Shown here one piece after another: positions 7,829 to 16,898 of a stretch of 64,000 nucleotides of DNA. Origin of the DNA: DATARH01 sp963773625 (GTDB taxonomy: Bacteria > Pseudomonadota > Alphaproteobacteria > ATCC43930 > CGMCC-115725). Where the stretch lies: NCBI GenBank assembly GCA_963773625.1, contig CAVZCJ010000010.1, positions 124,001 to 188,000 of the forward strand, written 5' to 3'. The notes below the pieces were generated by a model. That model had not been told where the DNA came from and ran no database searches. It saw nothing but the letters and a program-made list of their open reading frames with translations. A program made the translations under genes and the position numbers. Each line of letters starts with the position of its first letter. The first letter of the stretch is position 1.

Positions 7829-8871
7829 CTATTTCGCCGCGTCTGCCAGCCGCGGCTCGCCGGCGAAATGCGGCATGATCTCCTTGGCGAAGCGGCGGAT
7901 GTTTTTGATCGAGCCGCCGAAATTGACGATCACGTACTCGGCCCCGCCGTCGCGCAGCGCTTCGAGCTTGCGGCCGATCTGGTCGGGGGTGCCGAAGATC
8001 GCGGTGTCGTCGCACAGCTTGCGCACCTCGGCCTCGTCGTGGCGGGCGAAGCGCTCGCGCGCGTCGCCCGGTTTCTCGGCGAGCTTGTTGATGCGCAGAT
8101 GGCCCTGCAGGCGCCGCACCTGCGCCGCCTCCAGCTCCTCGGGCGTGTCGGCGAAATGCACCGCGCGGGCGGTGCCGACCTCCATCGGGTTGTATTTGCG
8201 GCCGCGCGCCTCGACATCGCGCTTGAACTGGGCGATGTGGCGGACGACGTCCTCCATCAGATCGTATTGGCCGAGCAGCAGATTGTAGCCGCGGTCGCTG
8301 ACCTGGCGCACCGAGCGCTCCGACCCGGCGCCCATCCACAGCGCCGGGTGCGGCCGCGTCGCCGGCGGCGGCTCGACGATGACGTTGTCGAACTGCCAAT
8401 ATTTGCCCTTGTGGCTCCACGGCTTGTCGAGGGTAAAGGCCTTGGTGATGACCTCCATCAACTCGTCGAAGCGGTCGTCGGCCTCCTCCATCGGCATCGC
8501 GAACCCAGCGAACTCATTGTAGCGGTAGCCTTTGCCGACGCCGAAATCGAGCCGGCCGCCGGAGAGGAGGTCGAGCGTCGCGGCCTGCTCGGCGAGCAGC
8601 ACCGGGTTGTGCCAGGGCAGCACCAGGACGGCGGTGCCGAGGCGCAAGGTCGTGGTCCGCGCGCCGAGCCAGGTCAACAGGTTGAGGCTCGCCGAGACCT
8701 GGCCGAACCCGGTGAAATGGTGTTCGACGACAAAAGTGCGAATGAAAGCCGAGCGCCTCGGCCTCGACATTGTTCTCGATCCACTCGCGGAAGCCCTGGC
8801 TCGATGTCGGTCAGCTCCGCGCCCGGTTCGGGGCGTTTCGCCTGGGCGCTGCCGAAGAGTCCAAACCGCAT
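7829..8871 (-). pseudogene. LLM-class flavin-dependent oxidoreductase (two frameshifts as given)
   Basis: This is a luciferase-like (bacterial luciferase alpha / F420-type TIM-barrel) monooxygenase of about 347 residues. The start is ATG 8871 (MRFGLFGSAQAKRPEPGAEL). Two extra C residues, near 8790 (GAGCCAGG) and near 8742 (TCGCACTTT), break the frame. After correction it reads TDIEQGFREWIENNVEAEAL and then FVVEHHFTGFGQVSASLNLL. Further on are LRLGTAVLVLPWHNPVLLAE, LSGGRLDFGVGKGY and LWMGAGSERSVRQVSDRGYN. The substrate is unknown; it probably uses FMNH2 and oxygen. Both shifts are base insertions, so I suspect sequencing error and an intact gene. Confidence 0.8.
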
Positions 8872-9024
8872 GTCCGCGCTCCTATCGTGGGTGTCCTCAA
8901 GGTAGGCTCGGCTCAGCGATGTTCAAAATACCGGTTTTCTATCGTGGATATAGCAGTATGGCATGATGACGAGGAGCGGCGATCCGGCTTAGCCTAGCCG
9001 CAACGAAGCCCGGTGGAGGGACCC

Positions 9025-9858
9025 ATGCTGATCGTCGACTCGCAAATCCACATCTGGGAAAACGCCAAGATGTCGGCGCATCACCGGCAGATCCCGACCT
9101 ACGACGTCGACGATGCCTTGGCCGAGATGGCGGAGGCGGGGGTCGACGCCGCGGTGCTGCATCCGCCCTCGTCGCTCGGTGAGGCGGTCAACGTCCAGGC
9201 GGTCGAGGCGGTCAAGGCTCATCCGGACAAGTTCTGCATCCTCGGGCATTTCGACCTCGAAGCGCCGAACAAGGAAGAGATCGTTCGCAACTGGCGCTCG
9301 CGGCCGGGCATGCTCGGCTTCCGCTTTACCTTCAACCAGCCGAGCCAGAAGCGCTATTGGAGCGACGGTTCGCTCGAATGGTTCTGGAGCGCCTGCGAGC
9401 AGCAAGGCTATGTGGTCGGCCTCTTGGCCGGCGGCTACATGAAGGAATTCGGCAAGATCGCCGAAAGCCATCCCGGCCTCAAAATCCATATCGACCATCT
9501 CGGCCGCCATGGCGGCGGCGCCGGCGGCACCGACGAAGCGGCCTGGGCCGATCTCCCGGAGATGCTGGCCCTCGCCAAATTGCCCAATGTTGGGGTCAAG
9601 ATGTCGGGCGCGCCGAGCTACTCGAGCCAGCCCTACCCCTACAAGAACATCCACGGCTACCTGAAGCAGATCTTCGACGCGTTCGGCCCCAATCGCTGCT
9701 TCTGGGGTACCGACATCACCCGCATGCCGTGCTCTTACCGGCAATGCGTGACGATGTTCAGCGAGGAGCTGCCCTGGCTGCAGGGCAAGGACAAGGAACT
9801 GGTGATGGGCCGGGCGGTGTGCGAATGGCTCGGCTGGAAGCACCCGGCGCTCGTCTGA
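9025..9858 (+). CDS. amidohydrolase-2 family metal-dependent hydrolase
   Basis: This 277-residue TIM-barrel protein (PF04909) starts at ATG 9025, seven bases after GGAGG. The first beta strand carries MLIVDSQIHIWE, where QIH replaces the usual D.H.H metal motif. Later strands show HIDHLGRHGG (metal His) and CFWGTDITRMPCSYRQ (catalytic Asp). Members decarboxylate or hydrolyse aromatic acids and lactones. The gene runs in the same direction as the next one, with a gap of about 75 bases. The product resembles the amidohydrolase at 37090-37920, also in a cluster with LLM enzymes. The substrate cannot be inferred. Confidence 0.85.
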   Translation: MLIVDSQIHIWENAKMSAHHRQIPTYDVDDALAEMAEAGVDAAVLHPPSSLGEAVNVQAVEAVKAHPDKFCILGHFDLEAPNKEEIVRNWRSRPGMLGFRFTFNQPSQKRYWSDGSLEWFWSACEQQGYVVGLLAGGYMKEFGKIAESHPGLKIHIDHLGRHGGGAGGTDEAAWADLPEMLALAKLPNVGVKMSGAPSYSSQPYPYKNIHGYLKQIFDAFGPNRCFWGTDITRMPCSYRQCVTMFSEELPWLQGKDKELVMGRAVCEWLGWKHPALV

Positions 9859-9932
9859 GCCTGGTCGCGGCTTCGGCCGGGGGAAAGATACCGCAGCGCC
9901 TCGATCCGACGCAGCTCGCTGGCTACCGCGAG

Positions 9933-11090
9933 ATGCGCGTGATCGAGGCGGCTGCCGCCGAGCTCGGCATCGCCGACCCGTTCTTCCGCGTCCACGACCA
10001 CATCGCCGGCGCCGAGACCGTCATCGACGGGCGGCGGATCGCCAATTTCGCCTCGTACGACTACCTCGGGCTGAATGGCGACCCAAGGGTGGTCGAGGCG
10101 GCGAAGGCGGCGATCGACCGCTATGGCACGACGGTTTCGGCGAGTCGCATGGTATCGGGCGAGCGCGCGGTTCATCGCGAGCTCGAAGCCGAGCTCGCTC
10201 GGCTCTACGGCGTCGAGGACGCTCTTGCGCTGGTCAGCGGTCATGCCACCAACGTCTCGCTGATCGGCGCGCTGCTCGGCCCGGGCGATCTCATTGTTCA
10301 CGACGCGCTTGTCCATAACAGCATTGTCGAGGGGGCGAGGCTTTCGGGGGCACGGCGGATGCCGTTCCGCCACCTCGACCATGCCGCCGCCGACCGCGCG
10401 CTCGCCGAGGCGATGCCGCGCGGCGGCAAGGCGCTGATCGTCATCGAGGGTCATTACAGCATGGATGGCGATGTGCCCGACCTCGCGGCCTTTGTCGCGG
10501 TGGCGCGGCGGAATCGCGCGTGGCTGATGGTGGACGAGGCGCATGCGCTGGGCGTGCTGGGACGGCGCGGGTTCGGCCTCGCCGAGCATGCGGGTATCGA
10601 CCCCGGCGAGGTCGATGTCTGGATGGGAACGCTGAGCAAGGCGCTGGTCTCGGCCGGCGGCTACGTCTCCGGCAGCGGCGCGCTGATCGGCTATTTGAAA
10701 CGCGCCTTGCCAGGTTTCGTCTTCTCTGTCGGGCTGACACCGACCAATGCCGCAGCGGCGCTGGCGGCACTGCGCATCCTGCGTGACGAGCCCGAGCGCG
10801 TCGCGCGGCTCCGCCGCAACGCCGCGCTGTTCGCGCGATTGCTGCGCGGGGCCGGCCTTGATATCGGCGGCTCCGCGGGCGCGGCGATCGTGCCACTGAT
10901 CACCGGGGATTCGATCCGTGCCGGCCGCCTGTCGCAGGCGCTCTTCGCCCGCGGCGTCAACGCCCCACCGATCCTCTATCCAGCGGTGCATGCCGCGAGG
11001 CTACGGTTCTTCGTCAGCGCAGGGCACAGCGAGGCGCAGTTGCGCGACACCGCGCGCATCATCGCCGAGGAAGACGGTGGCCTCAGGTAA
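9933..11090 (+). CDS. alpha-oxoamine synthase-like PLP enzyme (BioF/SPT-type)
   Basis: This is a fold-type I PLP enzyme of the 8-amino-7-oxononanoate synthase / serine palmitoyltransferase / KBL group: NFASYDYLGLNGDP near the start, GTTVSASRMVSGERAVHREL, LVSGHATNVSLIGALLG, the PLP-ring Asp in LMVDEAHALGVLG and the Schiff-base Lys in WMGTLSKALVSAGGY. It would condense an amino acid with an acyl-CoA. The first in-frame start codon is ATG 9933, but coding-looking codons (QRLDPTQLAGYRE) continue upstream to about 9864 with no start, so a base error may hide the true start. The neighbouring glycosyltransferase and export lipoprotein suggest an acylated glycan or sphingolipid-like product rather than biotin, which is inference. 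Confidence 0.8.
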   Translation: MRVIEAAAAELGIADPFFRVHDHIAGAETVIDGRRIANFASYDYLGLNGDPRVVEAAKAAIDRYGTTVSASRMVSGERAVHRELEAELARLYGVEDALALVSGHATNVSLIGALLGPGDLIVHDALVHNSIVEGARLSGARRMPFRHLDHAAADRALAEAMPRGGKALIVIEGHYSMDGDVPDLAAFVAVARRNRAWLMVDEAHALGVLGRRGFGLAEHAGIDPGEVDVWMGTLSKALVSAGGYVSGSGALIGYLKRALPGFVFSVGLTPTNAAAALAALRILRDEPERVARLRRNAALFARLLRGAGLDIGGSAGAAIVPLITGDSIRAGRLSQALFARGVNAPPILYPAVHAARLRFFVSAGHSEAQLRDTARIIAEEDGGLR

Positions 11091-12267
11091 GTCTGGCGAG
11101 GAAGCGGTCGACGGTGGCAAAATGCTCTTTCCAGCAGGGCGCGTTCCACAGGCCGAGCCGAGCAAGTTGAGCCTTCCGCCGTGGTGAATCTGTCGCGAAA
11201 TCGAGGATCGCCACTCGCCACGCCTCCGCGTCCGTGGGGTTGAGATATTCGGGTACGCCGCCGCCGCTTTCTCGGAGCGCCGGTAGATCGCTGCACAGCA
11301 CCGGCACGCCTTGCGCCAGCGCCTCGACCACCGGTAGCCCGAACCCTTCGGCAAAGGACGGCAACAATACGGCGCGGGCACCTTGGAGTAGCGGGACGAG
11401 CGCCGCGTCGGGCAGGCCGGCCCGCTCCTCGACAAGCGGGAACAGCCTGGCAAGCTGACTGCCGATCGGCTCGCTGCGCCAGCCGCGCCGGCCGACGAGC
11501 AGCAGCCGCGGCGCCTGTTCGCCTCGCTCTGCGGCCAGGTGCTGCCAAATATCCAGCAGCAGCGCTTGGTTCTTGCGCGGCTCGATCGTGCCGAGGCAGA
11601 CAAAATAGGGCCGCACGGCAGTCTTCGGCCGGCCGATAGCGAGATCGAGCCCGAGCGGGGCAACAACGGTCGGCAGATCTCGATTGAGCCGCCGGCGCAA
11701 CGCCGCCCGCGTGGCTTCGGAATTGACGATTGCCGAGTCGGCGAGTTCGGCGACCGTGGCGATGCGGCGCTGGTGACGCTTGGTCTGCGCCGGGCTGGTG
11801 AATTCGGGGAAGTCCAGCGGGATCAGATCGTGGATCAGGGTGACGAAGCGCGCACCCGATGTTCGCTTGAGCCGGGCGATGCCGCGTGGCCGGTGGAGGT
11901 GGCTGTGCGACACGAGGAGGTAGATCGGGTTCGCATCCTCTTTCAGCCGTGCCGTCAGCGCCCCTGCGCCGAACAGGCCAGCCCGGTGCAATCGCCAAGA
12001 CAACGCGGTCATCTTCCGAGCGTGGTCGGGCGCGGCGCCGTCGCGCCACGCTGTCCCCGCCATCTCAACAAAGCGCGCGGCGTCTTCTTGCGGCAATACG
12101 CCGATTGCGCCGAACGCATTGATCGCCGCGAAACAATGTCCGACCCCGCTCGCGAGAAGATAGCGCGCATAGGCCAGTTCGACGCGATCGATACCGGTCG
12201 GGGTGGCGAAGCCCGCGCGCGATAAAAGGCGCGACAGATCGAGCGCGATCATCGCGCCGTTCGGCAC
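11083..12267 (-). CDS. glycosyltransferase family 4 (GT-B)
   Basis: This 394-residue GT-B enzyme has an N-terminal acceptor domain (MIALDLSRLLSRAG, PTGIDRVELAYARYL) and a C-terminal nucleotide-sugar domain with YFVCLGTIEPRKNQALLLDI, then ARAVLLPSFAEGFGLPVVEA and LAQGVPVLCSDLPALRE, the E-x7-E signature. The N-terminal GIDRVE motif is typical of mannosyl/glycosyl transferases in polysaccharide clusters. It has no membrane segment. Its 3' end overlaps the convergent PLP-enzyme gene by eight bases. It lies two bases downstream of the export lipoprotein gene on the same strand, so the two form an operon for export or assembly of a surface glycan. Confidence 0.9.
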   Translation of the reverse strand: MPNGAMIALDLSRLLSRAGFATPTGIDRVELAYARYLLASGVGHCFAAINAFGAIGVLPQEDAARFVEMAGTAWRDGAAPDHARKMTALSWRLHRAGLFGAGALTARLKEDANPIYLLVSHSHLHRPRGIARLKRTSGARFVTLIHDLIPLDFPEFTSPAQTKRHQRRIATVAELADSAIVNSEATRAALRRRLNRDLPTVVAPLGLDLAIGRPKTAVRPYFVCLGTIEPRKNQALLLDIWQHLAAERGEQAPRLLLVGRRGWRSEPIGSQLARLFPLVEERAGLPDAALVPLLQGARAVLLPSFAEGFGLPVVEALAQGVPVLCSDLPALRESGGGVPEYLNPTDAEAWRVAILDFATDSPRRKAQLARLGLWNAPCWKEHFATVDRFLARLT

Positions 12268-12268
12268 C

Positions 12269-13453
12269 CTATTTGGTCGCGCCCTTGACCACCGCGCCGG
12301 TCACCACCGGAGCGGTCAGGGTATTGAGCAGCCCGAGGAACTTCTCCAACTCGGTCATGTCGGCATTGGCGACGTAGAGGACATCTTTGTCCTCCAACGG
12401 GAAACTCTTGGCGGCGAAATAGGCCTTGGCGTCGCTCAGATCGAGGCGATAAACCAGCGGTACACGGCCATCCGGAGCGACCTCGCCGGGTTTTCGCCCG
12501 AGCGCGGCGACGACCGCCGGGCTTTCGTAGCGGAAGAGAAATACGCCGGCGGGGTCCGAGCGAAAATCCTGCAGCCCGCCGGCCTTCGCCAGGCCCTCGG
12601 CGAGACTCATCGTCGGTCCGGAGAACGGGATTTCATTGTTCTGACCGGTTGCGCCGAAGACGGTGAAAGTCTGCGGCGCGCGCACTAGGGTCAGCACGTC
12701 GCCGGGTTCGGCATAGATGTTTTCCCGCGGTTCGGAGACCAGCAATTCCATCGGGATCGTAGCGGTCACCCCGCGGCGCGACAGCCGCACGGCGATCTCG
12801 TGGATCGGGGCCTTGGTGCCTCCGGCGGCGGCAATGAGATCGAGCAGCCGGTTGCCCTTCGGCGACAGCGGCACCAGTGCGCCCTTGACGACCTCACCCT
12901 CGACGGTCGCGGTGTTGCTGACGCTCTTGTCGACGGTGACGATCGACTGCGGGTCGAGCGCCTTGCCGCTGAGCCGTTTCTCGACCGCGTGCTGGACATC
13001 GAGCGGCAGTCGCCCGGCCACCTGGATGCGGCCGGCAAAGGGCACGCTGATGGCACCGTCTCGGCCGACCAGCTGGGGCGGCAGGGTGACGCTATGCGCA
13101 CCCGGTCCATTCGCGGCATTGGTCGGGCCGGAAAACAGCCCGCCATCGGCCGCCTCCCAAATGGTGACGACAACCGTGTCGCCGACCCCGATCGTTGGGT
13201 CCGCCGGCGGCCCCTTCTGGGGGAAGCGATCGCACAGGCTGGGTTTTGGCGCGGCAAGGAGCGCGGCCGTAACAGTACCGTCAATATTGACGATTTCAAA
13301 ATGAGCGCCGCCGGGACGTGAACTTTGGTCGATGACTTGCCGGGCGGTAGGGCCGGCGGTCGGCATGAAGCCGCAGCCAGCAACAAAAAGCCCGGCAGCC
13401 AAGATCAAGCCGCCGAGCGGCCGCGTCGGGGGATTACGCGAGCCGAGCCGCAT
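12269..13453 (-). CDS. polysaccharide export outer-membrane lipoprotein (Wza/BexD-like)
   Basis: This 394-residue protein starts with a type II signal peptide (hydrophobic stretch GLILAAGLFVAGC, lipobox Cys near residue 27). A Poly_export domain follows (PTIGVGDTVVVTIWEAADGG, LVGRDGAISVPFAGRIQVAG), then SLBB-like domains (VEGEVVKGALVPLSPKGNRL, FTVFGATGQNNEIPF) and a C-terminal amphipathic segment. It would form the outer-membrane channel for a capsular or exopolysaccharide. No inner-membrane copolymerase (Wzc-like) is in the window, only the glycosyltransferase next to it. Confidence 0.9.
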   Translation of the reverse strand: MRLGSRNPPTRPLGGLILAAGLFVAGCGFMPTAGPTARQVIDQSSRPGGAHFEIVNIDGTVTAALLAAPKPSLCDRFPQKGPPADPTIGVGDTVVVTIWEAADGGLFSGPTNAANGPGAHSVTLPPQLVGRDGAISVPFAGRIQVAGRLPLDVQHAVEKRLSGKALDPQSIVTVDKSVSNTATVEGEVVKGALVPLSPKGNRLLDLIAAAGGTKAPIHEIAVRLSRRGVTATIPMELLVSEPRENIYAEPGDVLTLVRAPQTFTVFGATGQNNEIPFSGPTMSLAEGLAKAGGLQDFRSDPAGVFLFRYESPAVVAALGRKPGEVAPDGRVPLVYRLDLSDAKAYFAAKSFPLEDKDVLYVANADMTELEKFLGLLNTLTAPVVTGAVVKGATK

Positions 13454-13481
13454 ACCCCCGTAGGTTACATAAGACTAGCGA

Positions 13482-13949
13482 TTACACAACCTGCAATTCG
13501 GTCGCGATCGTCCGAGACGCGTACACCCCCATCCAGCCGGTCAGATCGAGCCAGCCTTTTTCGTCCCGCGGCGGTTCGATCGCACGGATATGGGCGTCAG
13601 TGATCTCGCGAATGTCGTCGATCAGTCGAGGCGGATCGGATTCGGTCGACCAGAAGAACCGGACCGCGCCGCCAACTTCGTGCTTGGCAACCAAGCAGTT
13701 AGGCACACCACGGGCCGGATGATAAAGACCGACGGCGGAATAGCCATGATTGTGGCTGACCACCATAACCCCCTCGGTCCCAGGGAACGCGTACTTCATC
13801 GCCGAAAACCAACGGCACAGCGCCGCAAGCTCGACCTCGGTAAACTCGTAGCCGGTGGGGTTCGGAGCGGTCGACGCCTTGGTTGGCGTCGACCGCGACC
13901 GGACCCTCAACGGGAAAGGCACTATGTTCGTCCCCGACAGGTCGCTCAC
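13482..13949 (-). CDS. hypothetical protein
   Basis: I do not recognise the family of this 155-residue protein. It starts at GTG 13949 (MSDLSGTNIVPFPLRVRSRS), preceded by GGGGAG at a good distance; the longer open frame reaching 14192 has no coding character upstream of this point. The body has FTEVELAALCRWFSAMKYAF, then VMVVSHNHGYSAVGLYHPA and VGGAVRFFWSTESDPPRLID. It is soluble, with no signal peptide. About 375 bp without a gene separate it from the RlpA-like gene. Confidence 0.6.
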   Translation of the reverse strand: MSDLSGTNIVPFPLRVRSRSTPTKASTAPNPTGYEFTEVELAALCRWFSAMKYAFPGTEGVMVVSHNHGYSAVGLYHPARGVPNCLVAKHEVGGAVRFFWSTESDPPRLIDDIREITDAHIRAIEPPRDEKGWLDLTGWMGVYASRTIATELQVV

Positions 13950-14325
13950 TTCACCCCACTCCCCGAGCCTGCTCCGCCACAGGCAAGTCCCCAAGCATCC
14001 GAACCGCGTTCCACGGCCACGTCGAGAGTGCACGGTGATCGATCGATAGACTCGAAGGGCCGTGGTCTTGGTGACTACTATTGTCGGCCCGGGGATCACG
14101 TGCGCAGACGATGCGTGTGCCCGAAGAATACAATCGAGGGCCGATTTCAAGTCAATTGAGCCTCGGCGGGCGGTGAGTTTTTCTGCCCACACGTTGCTTT
14201 TATGTCACAGTTGCAAAAACGCGACAGCTCGTGAAACCGGTGGTTTTGTACACCTTTGGAAGACGAACCGCGGCATAGCCGCCCAGGCATCGCCGGCGGT
14301 GACGGCAGTCGCAAGCCTTGGAAAA
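13950..14325. other. intergenic region, no gene seen
   Basis: Both strands carry open frames here, but none shows domain motifs or a ribosome binding site. The stretch presumably holds the promoter of the minus-strand gene starting at 13949. I saw no hairpin that would make a convincing terminator for the RlpA-like gene. Confidence 0.5.
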
Positions 14326-15051
14326 CTACTTAGAGGCGTCCGCGACTTCCACCACCCGCTCGATCGACACCGGCACGATTCCGGCAGTCTTCATCGCCAG
14401 TTCGTCGGCCGCCTTCGGCGACATGTCGATAAGGAAGCGATGGCTGAGCGGGCCTCGATCGGTGATGCGGACGACGACCGAGCGGCCGTTATTGAGGTTG
14501 GTCACCCGCACCAGCGAATTCAGCGGCAGCGTGCGGTGCGCCGCCGTCGCATGGACCTGGTCGAGCGGCTCGCCACTGCTGGTGCGCCGCCCGATGTATC
14601 GGCCGCCATACCAGGCCGCGCTGCCGATCTGACACGGGCCAATCGCCTTGACCTTGACGATCGCCGTGTCGCCGACGCTCGCAGAAGCAACGCGAGAGCG
14701 GTCGGGGTGCGGAACATTGCCCGCAAACTTAGCGGTCAGGTGATTTGCCGTGTGGTGATTGTCGGCTTTCAGCGGAAGCGACGTCTTTGGCAGCGGGATG
14801 GGGGCCGGCGCTGGAACGGGAGCGGGCGCTGCGGTTTCGGCCGCCGGCGGGATGCCAGTCACCGCGGCCGACGCGACCTGGGCGACCGCATTGGTGACGG
14901 TCGTGATTTGGACGGGATCGCCGATGTCAGGGGCCTCGGCGGGAGGCGGGTTCAACTGCGGCAAGTCGCTGGCGAAAGAATGAGATAGGACGGCACCGGT
15001 GGCGAGCACCAGCGACGTGACAGCCATGCCGTAAACAACCCGCAATTTCAT
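14326..15051 (-). CDS. RlpA-like septal-ring/double-psi beta-barrel protein
   Basis: This 241-residue secreted protein starts, by my choice, at ATG 15051, because MKLRVVYGMAVTSLVLATG then forms a clean signal peptide; the frame is open to 15087. A Pro/Ala-rich linker follows (APVPAPAPIPLPKTSLPLK). The C-terminal double-psi beta-barrel has GSAAWYGGRYIGRRTSSGEP, ATAAHRTLPLNSLVRVTNLN, VVVRITDRGPLSHRFLIDMS and SPKAADELAM. The ITDRGP motif and DLS/DMS Asp are the RlpA/expansin-type active-site residues used on denuded peptidoglycan. There is no SPOR domain. Its location would be the periplasm. Confidence 0.9.
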   Translation of the reverse strand: MKLRVVYGMAVTSLVLATGAVLSHSFASDLPQLNPPPAEAPDIGDPVQITTVTNAVAQVASAAVTGIPPAAETAAPAPVPAPAPIPLPKTSLPLKADNHHTANHLTAKFAGNVPHPDRSRVASASVGDTAIVKVKAIGPCQIGSAAWYGGRYIGRRTSSGEPLDQVHATAAHRTLPLNSLVRVTNLNNGRSVVVRITDRGPLSHRFLIDMSPKAADELAMKTAGIVPVSIERVVEVADASK

Positions 15052-15087
15052 CCGCACCCAACCCCACATTGTTTTATTGTGACGCAC

Positions 15088-15616
15088 CGCCTGGCGGCGG
15101 ACCTGCGCCTTTTTTCGGCCCTAAACGTCTCTTCCGATGTCGGTGGGTGTCGTCCCGGATCGTTGACGGCTGCCCGGGTAGGACGGGGGAAATGCAATCC
15201 CACCCTAGTTTGCAGGCCAGCAGATTGTCAACCGGAAAGCGAATGAAGAGCGGCGGCGTAAATAAGTCGTCGGAAGTCATTGGTACGCTTAAGGAGATTT
15301 ATCCCCAGCATCTGACCAGCAAGGGGCCATCTAATAAGTACTTGATCGATTTAGATATTTAGAGCAGGATTGGCTTACGTGATAAAGAGATACATCGATA
15401 ATACTCATAGAATTGAGATTGCATTCAACCGCAGGGCTTTGTCTCGATTATCAAAGTTGTTGCAAGTATTGGGGCAAGCGAACCTCTTCTCCGGATGTTC
15501 CGGCCGTTGGCGGCCTGGCAGGCAAGCCGATCTCGCCATGGGCGTCTACCCAGTTGCGCGATAAGATGCGCACCGCATATCGGCGCTACCCGGTGCAAAT
15601 CGAAAGAGAGGATGCC
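15088..15616. other. AT-richer intergenic region with one doubtful small ORF
   Basis: No gene is well supported over this 530-bp stretch. The plus strand has an open frame 15192-15362 ending KEIYPQHLTSKGPSNKYLID, which could encode a 40-56-residue peptide, but there is no ribosome binding site or family match I can name. GC drops sharply between about 15240 and 15450, as expected for an insertion scar or a promoter-rich spacer. Confidence 0.35.
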
Positions 15617-16310
15617 ATGGCGGAACAGGTGGTCATCGTCGGTGCTGGTTCGGGATTGAGCGCGGCGCTCGCCCGGCAAGTGCGCGGCCGAAGGCATGAA
15701 GGTATTTCTCGCAGCGCGCGATACGCAAAAGCTCGCGAGCCTCGTCAAGGAAACCGGCGCGACGGCCATCGCCTGCGACGCGACCAAGGTCGAGGATGTC
15801 GAGAAGCTGTTCGCCGCGATCGATGCCGCCGGCGGCAGTCTCGATCTCGTCGTCTACAACGCCAGCGGGCGGGCGCGCGGGCCGATCATCGATCTCGATC
15901 CGGCGGCGGTCGAGCAGGCGATCAAGGTCACCGCGTTCGGCGGTTTTCTCGTCGCGCAGCAGGCGGCAAAGCGGATGGTCAAACAAGGCCACGGCACGAT
16001 CCTCCTCACTGGCGCCAGCGCCGCGGTCAAGGGCTATCCGAACTCGTCGTCATTCGCGATGGGCAAATTCGCCCTACGCGGCCTGGCTCAGAGCCTTGCC
16101 CGCGAGTTGCAGCCCAAAAACATCCATGTCGGCCATATCGTGATCGATGGCGGCATCGCCAAGGAGGCCGACCCCCGCGCCAACGAACGCGGCCCGGACG
16201 GGCTCCTCGACCCCAACGCGATCGCCGATACATATTGGTCGCTGCACCGCCAGCCGCGCAGCGCCTGGGCCTGGGAGATCGAGCTGCGGCCGTGGATGGA
16301 GAATTTCTGA
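15617..16310 (+). pseudogene. short-chain dehydrogenase/reductase (one frameshift as given)
   Basis: This SDR of about 230 residues starts at ATG 15617, just downstream of GAGAGGAT. The cofactor motif is MAEQVVIVGAGSGLSAALAR. An extra A near 15680 (GGCAAGTG) then breaks the frame, and the correct reading continues CAAEGMKVFLAARDTQKLAS. NNAG is replaced by LDLVVYNASGRARG, and the catalytic Ser lies in ILLTGASAAVKGYPNSSSF. The usual Tyr-x3-Lys is replaced by F-x-M-G-K (SSFAMGKFALRG), so the Tyr is Phe. This marks an atypical SDR, seen in some alphaproteobacterial 'SDR family NAD(P)-dependent' paralogues. Its activity is uncertain. Confidence 0.75.
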
Positions 16311-16333
16311 TGGCGAATGCGGAGGGCACACGG

Positions 16334-16547
16334 ATGAACAAATACACCTGCACGATGATGGGGATCGGCGACATCTATTACGTGACGCTGATCGCCGAGA
16401 GCGAGCAACAGGCCCGCGAAATGGCGATGGCCGAAACCAAAAGGGCGGATATGCGGGCCGCCCGCGGAATTGGAGCGTCGGTGTCCTCGAAGACCGATGT
16501 CGACGGGTCCGGCGCGCATTCTCGATGCCGGGAACCGGGAAGCCTAG
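16334..16547 (+). pseudogene. small hypothetical protein (frameshifted as given)
   Basis: The start at ATG 16334 lies behind GGAGG. The first 40 codons read MNKYTCTMMGIGDIYYVTLI and AESEQQAREMAMAETKRADM. After RGNWSVGVLED the frame has to change at least twice; one extra T in GACGGGTCCGG (about 16508) restores PARILDAGNREA and a TAG at 16547. The full product would be about 70 residues. It is a small cytosolic protein of unknown function, 23 bases downstream of the SDR gene and probably cotranscribed with it. Confidence 0.45.
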
Positions 16548-16898
16548 GACCGGGCTCCGTGCCGCCCCGATCGCTCGGCCGCTTCGCTCCTGGTGAATTG
16601 ACTTTTCCGGCGAGGTTGTTATCTCTTTGGCCATGACCTTTGCGCGTGACGAGCTGCGACTTACCACCCTGGCGCCCTAACCGGCGCGCGGTTCGCTCGT
16701 CCTCGCCCCCCGCATGGGGCATTTGCGCAAGTGGTGACTCCATGGTTTCGGTTTCCAGCACTCGTCGGGGCTTTCGCGCCTTTTCGTGGCATTGGCGACT
16801 TACCGCCGGTCGGCGGCATCGATCCGCCGGCCGCTCGTAGCGATCCCGTATCCAAGGCCGTCGACCCTGAGGGGCGCGGCCCACGCCAGGAGTTTCCG
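16548..16898. other. leader region upstream of leuA
   Basis: This 350-bp gap lies before leuA. A 32-codon ORF (16743-16841) contains a Trp-His-Trp pair but no run of Leu codons, so I do not call it a leucine attenuator. It probably carries the leuA promoter; no clear -35/-10 or riboswitch was recognised. Confidence 0.35.

Noticed and set aside
7868..8905. Plus-strand ORF (345 aa) opposite the LLM gene
   Set aside because: It mirrors the LLM coding strand and has a shadow-like composition.
9357..9932. Fusion of amidohydrolase and PLP enzyme in one long frame
   Set aside because: The long frame overlaps the amidohydrolase gene in another phase, and its residues there are a shadow; only the part after about 9864 looks coding.
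16743..16841. Leader peptide controlling leuA by attenuation
   Set aside because: It has no Leu codon run and no clear terminator/antiterminator pair; the Trp-His-Trp string is not informative for leuA.
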